Of a stretch of 17,992 nucleotides of DNA, positions 16,596 to 17,992 are shown piece by piece. The stretch spans positions 1 to 17,992 of the forward strand of contig JAJDAX010000076.1 in NCBI GenBank assembly GCA_029261615.1, in the 5' to 3' direction. Made by a program: the position numbers and the translations under genes. How positions within the stretch are numbered: position 1 is the stretch's first letter; the number at the start of each line of letters is the position of its first letter. Source of the DNA: Nitrospinaceae bacterium (GTDB taxonomy: Bacteria; Nitrospinota; Nitrospinia; Nitrospinales; Nitrospinaceae). The notes under the pieces are model-generated. The model worked only from the letters and a program-made list of their open reading frames with translations, did not search any database and was not told the origin of the DNA.

Positions 16596-16624
16596 ACTAT
16601 AACACGTTCAAAAAAAAGGGTCAA
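16596..16624 (-). promoter_or_regulatory. Sigma70-type promoter upstream of the amidase gene
   Basis: On the minus strand TTGACC (16624-16619) and TATAGT (16601-16596) are separated by exactly 17 bases, each matching the consensus at 5 of 6 positions. The spacer includes an 8-T run. Transcription would start near 16588, giving a leader of about 60-85 bases. This is the best promoter in the window and likely drives amidase-der-MBL/CNB-EF-G-ihfA-merR. Confidence 0.6.
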
Positions 16625-16642
16625 TAAAGAGGCCGGTGTCTC

Positions 16643-17389
16643 TTATTTTCCAATGGCTAATCGGTCCGACAAATAGGTGGGCAAGGATTCGTTTTTAATC
16701 TTGGATTGAGCGGTCTTGATATCGTATCGAAACCTTTTGAGCTCATAGGTGTTGTCATTTGAGTCATAAATAGCGTAAGCCGGATCAGGGTTGCCATCAC
16801 GCGGTTGCCCCAGACTTCCCACGTTAAAAATATAGCGGCAGTCAGTTTTCAACTCCCAATTGGTATCATAATACGTTTGAACTTTATCGGGTTCACATTC
16901 TTCCAGAATTACCGGGCGATGCGAATGACCAACGAAACAAACCTTCTCCTTAAAATGAGGAAAGTTATCCATTCCATCATAACGATTGTCGATATAATGC
17001 CATTCTAAAGGTTCAAAAGGAGAGGAGTGCGCCCAACAAATCTTGTCCTGAACAACACTAGCCCGAAGCGAAGCAAGGTATTTCCGGTTTTTATTCGTCA
17101 ACTTCCCTTCTGTCCAGCGACAAGCTTTGAGAGCGTAGGAGTTGAAATAAGATGCGTCCGTCTTACCAACCACAGCGTAGTCATGGTTGCCGGCAAGCAC
17201 AATATCGCAATGTTCCCGCACCCACTCGATAATTTCATTCGGGTTGGCACCATACCCTGCCATATCACCGAGGCACACCAGTTTATCGAATTGGAACCCT
17301 GTTGTAGATTTCAGGTTTTCCAATGACTCTTGAAACCCCTCCAACGCTTCCAGATTGCTGTGCAAATCGGATATGACGACGTACTTCAT
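16643..17389 (-). CDS. Calcineurin-like metallophosphoesterase (YfcE/MJ0936-type)
   Basis: This 248-residue cytoplasmic phosphoesterase has a binuclear metal site. All family blocks are present: SDLHSN (Asp8, His10) with the following NLEAL, GDMAGYGANP (Asp42), GNHD (Asn68, His69), WAHSSP, and GHSHRP near residue 158, plus the late FNVGSLGQPRDGNP. This set is typical of the Metallophos_2 subfamily, which covers phosphodiesterases and diadenosine-tetraphosphatase-like enzymes. The natural substrate is not evident. Start ATG 17389 encodes the standard first strand MKYVVISDLHSN directly, but no good ribosome-binding site is seen. It lies 47 bases after nusB and 110 bases before the amidase, so it is probably the last gene of the ribH-nusB transcript. 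Confidence 0.9.
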   Translation of the reverse strand: MKYVVISDLHSNLEALEGFQESLENLKSTTGFQFDKLVCLGDMAGYGANPNEIIEWVREHCDIVLAGNHDYAVVGKTDASYFNSYALKACRWTEGKLTNKNRKYLASLRASVVQDKICWAHSSPFEPLEWHYIDNRYDGMDNFPHFKEKVCFVGHSHRPVILEECEPDKVQTYYDTNWELKTDCRYIFNVGSLGQPRDGNPDPAYAIYDSNDNTYELKRFRYDIKTAQSKIKNESLPTYLSDRLAIGK

Positions 17390-17436
17390 TTTTCATTTTA
17401 GTCAGGTGTGCAAAAGAAGTCTTCTAATGCTTATTT

Positions 17437-17871
17437 TCAGGAGGCGGGGATAGCAGTAACACGACCGCCTTCGATTTCCCCTTTGATTTTATCAAGCACT
17501 CCATTGATGAATGCCGGGGATTCGTCGCTACCGTATCGTTTTGCTATTTCGACCGCTTCATTAATTACGACAGCGGCGGGGGTTTCCTTCGCATAAAGTA
17601 TCTCGGTAACCGCAAGCCTGAGGAGATTGCGGTCGATTACCCCCATACGGGACAGAGCAAAATGATCGCTGAACTTTTCTACCAGTTCGTCTATTTGAAC
17701 TCTGTGTTCAAATACTTTTCTCAGAAGCCCTTCTGAAAAACGCATGATATCTTTTTGACAAGGATTGCGTTCCCAGAATTGTCCCAGTTGTTCTTTCCAC
17801 TCACCTGCATTCAGTTCACACAGGTATAAAAATTTCACAGCCAATTCCCTGGAAGACCTTCTTTTACCCAT
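17437..17871 (-). CDS. nusB: Transcription antitermination factor NusB
   Basis: NusB binds the boxA RNA element together with S10 (NusE) and supports antitermination and folding of rRNA transcripts. The 144-residue protein shows the family pattern. The N-terminus GKRRSSRELAVKFLYLCEL corresponds to the usual R-R-x-AR-x-x-A-x-Q-x-LY helix. The centre is LSRMGVIDRNLLRLAVTEI, and the C-terminal part has PAAVVINEAVEIAKRYGSDESPAFINGVLDKI. The start ATG 17871 is four bases after the ribH stop codon with no separate ribosome-binding site, indicating translational coupling. The ribH-nusB order is widespread and strengthens both calls. Confidence 0.96.
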   Translation of the reverse strand: MGKRRSSRELAVKFLYLCELNAGEWKEQLGQFWERNPCQKDIMRFSEGLLRKVFEHRVQIDELVEKFSDHFALSRMGVIDRNLLRLAVTEILYAKETPAAVVINEAVEIAKRYGSDESPAFINGVLDKIKGEIEGGRVTAIPAS

Positions 17872-17875
17872 ATAA

Positions 17876-17992
17876 TTACGACAACTTCTGATAAAGGTTA
17901 ATCATTTCAAGAGCGGCCAGAGCTGTCTCCCATCCCTTGTTCCCGGAATTGCCTCCGGATTTCCCCCCTGCCCTCTCTTCGGCCTGCTCAAC
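17876..17992 (-). CDS. ribH: 6,7-dimethyl-8-ribityllumazine synthase, C-terminal end (partial)
   Basis: The minus strand is open from the window edge to a TAA at 17876 and encodes the last 38 residues of lumazine synthase, the penultimate enzyme of riboflavin synthesis. The tail VEQAEERAG...[14 protein letters not shown] matches the conserved ribH C-terminus, usually EQA-x-x-RAG-x-K-x-GNKG-x-EAA-x-x-A-x-EM. Compared with that pattern, four extra residues (about GGNS) sit between AGGKS and GNKG. The N-terminal part lies outside the window. nusB begins four bases after the stop. Confidence 0.9.
   Translation of the reverse strand, partial: VEQAEERAGGKSGGNSGNKGWETALAALEMINLYQKLS

Noticed and set aside
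16619..16642. Possible intrinsic terminator after the phosphoesterase (AAGAG...CTCTT followed by an 8-T run)
   Set aside because: The stem is 5 bp and the T run begins about nine bases after it, inside the promoter spacer; this is better explained as the amidase promoter.

Overview
The window looks like part of a Gram-negative bacterial chromosome. It carries core genes (ribH, nusB, der, an EF-G paralogue, ihfA), a periplasmic amidase with an AMIN domain, and an NtrY-type sensor kinase. Coding density is high, genes are packed into same-strand clusters, and no transposase, integrase, phage gene, tRNA, rRNA or CRISPR array is visible. An EF-G-like gene followed by ihfA and a MerR regulator recalls deltaproteobacteria-like or Nitrospinota-like genomes, but that placement is an inference and cannot be settled from this sequence.

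Layout. (1) Positions 1-1113, minus strand: a SulP-family anion transporter whose C-terminal part is cut off by the window edge. (2) 1114-1907: about 800 bases with no supportable gene, containing two perfect inverted repeats. (3) 1908-6265, plus strand: an NtrY-like membrane histidine kinase without a neighbouring response regulator, an aldehyde dehydrogenase behind a plausible promoter, and a small DUF1566 (Lcl C-terminal) protein. (4) 6262-7887, minus strand: a secreted protein with an HEMGH zinc-protease motif. Its stop codon shares a TTAA palindrome with the stop codon of the convergent DUF1566 gene. (5) 7888-8117: a short gap. (6) 8118-17992, minus strand: a nine-gene run read from high to low coordinates: ribH (partial), nusB, a metallophosphoesterase, an N-acetylmuramoyl-L-alanine amidase, der, a metallo-beta-lactamase-fold protein with two cyclic-nucleotide-binding-type domains, an EF-G-like GTPase, ihfA and a MerR-type regulator.

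The last cluster is mostly housekeeping: riboflavin synthesis, rRNA antitermination, peptidoglycan hydrolysis, ribosome assembly, a translation-factor paralogue and nucleoid architecture. A strong sigma70-like promoter in front of the amidase (16596-16624) suggests that amidase-der-MBL/CNB-EF-G-ihfA-merR can be transcribed separately from ribH-nusB-phosphoesterase. Genes overlap at der/MBL-CNB and at ihfA/merR, which fits translational coupling.

The most unusual items are the roughly 800-residue MBL plus double CNB protein placed between two ribosome-related GTPases, the EF-G paralogue lacking the usual catalytic histidine, the orphan NtrY-like kinase, and the secreted HEXXH protein of no recognised family. 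No defence system or other clearly new multi-gene system was found.
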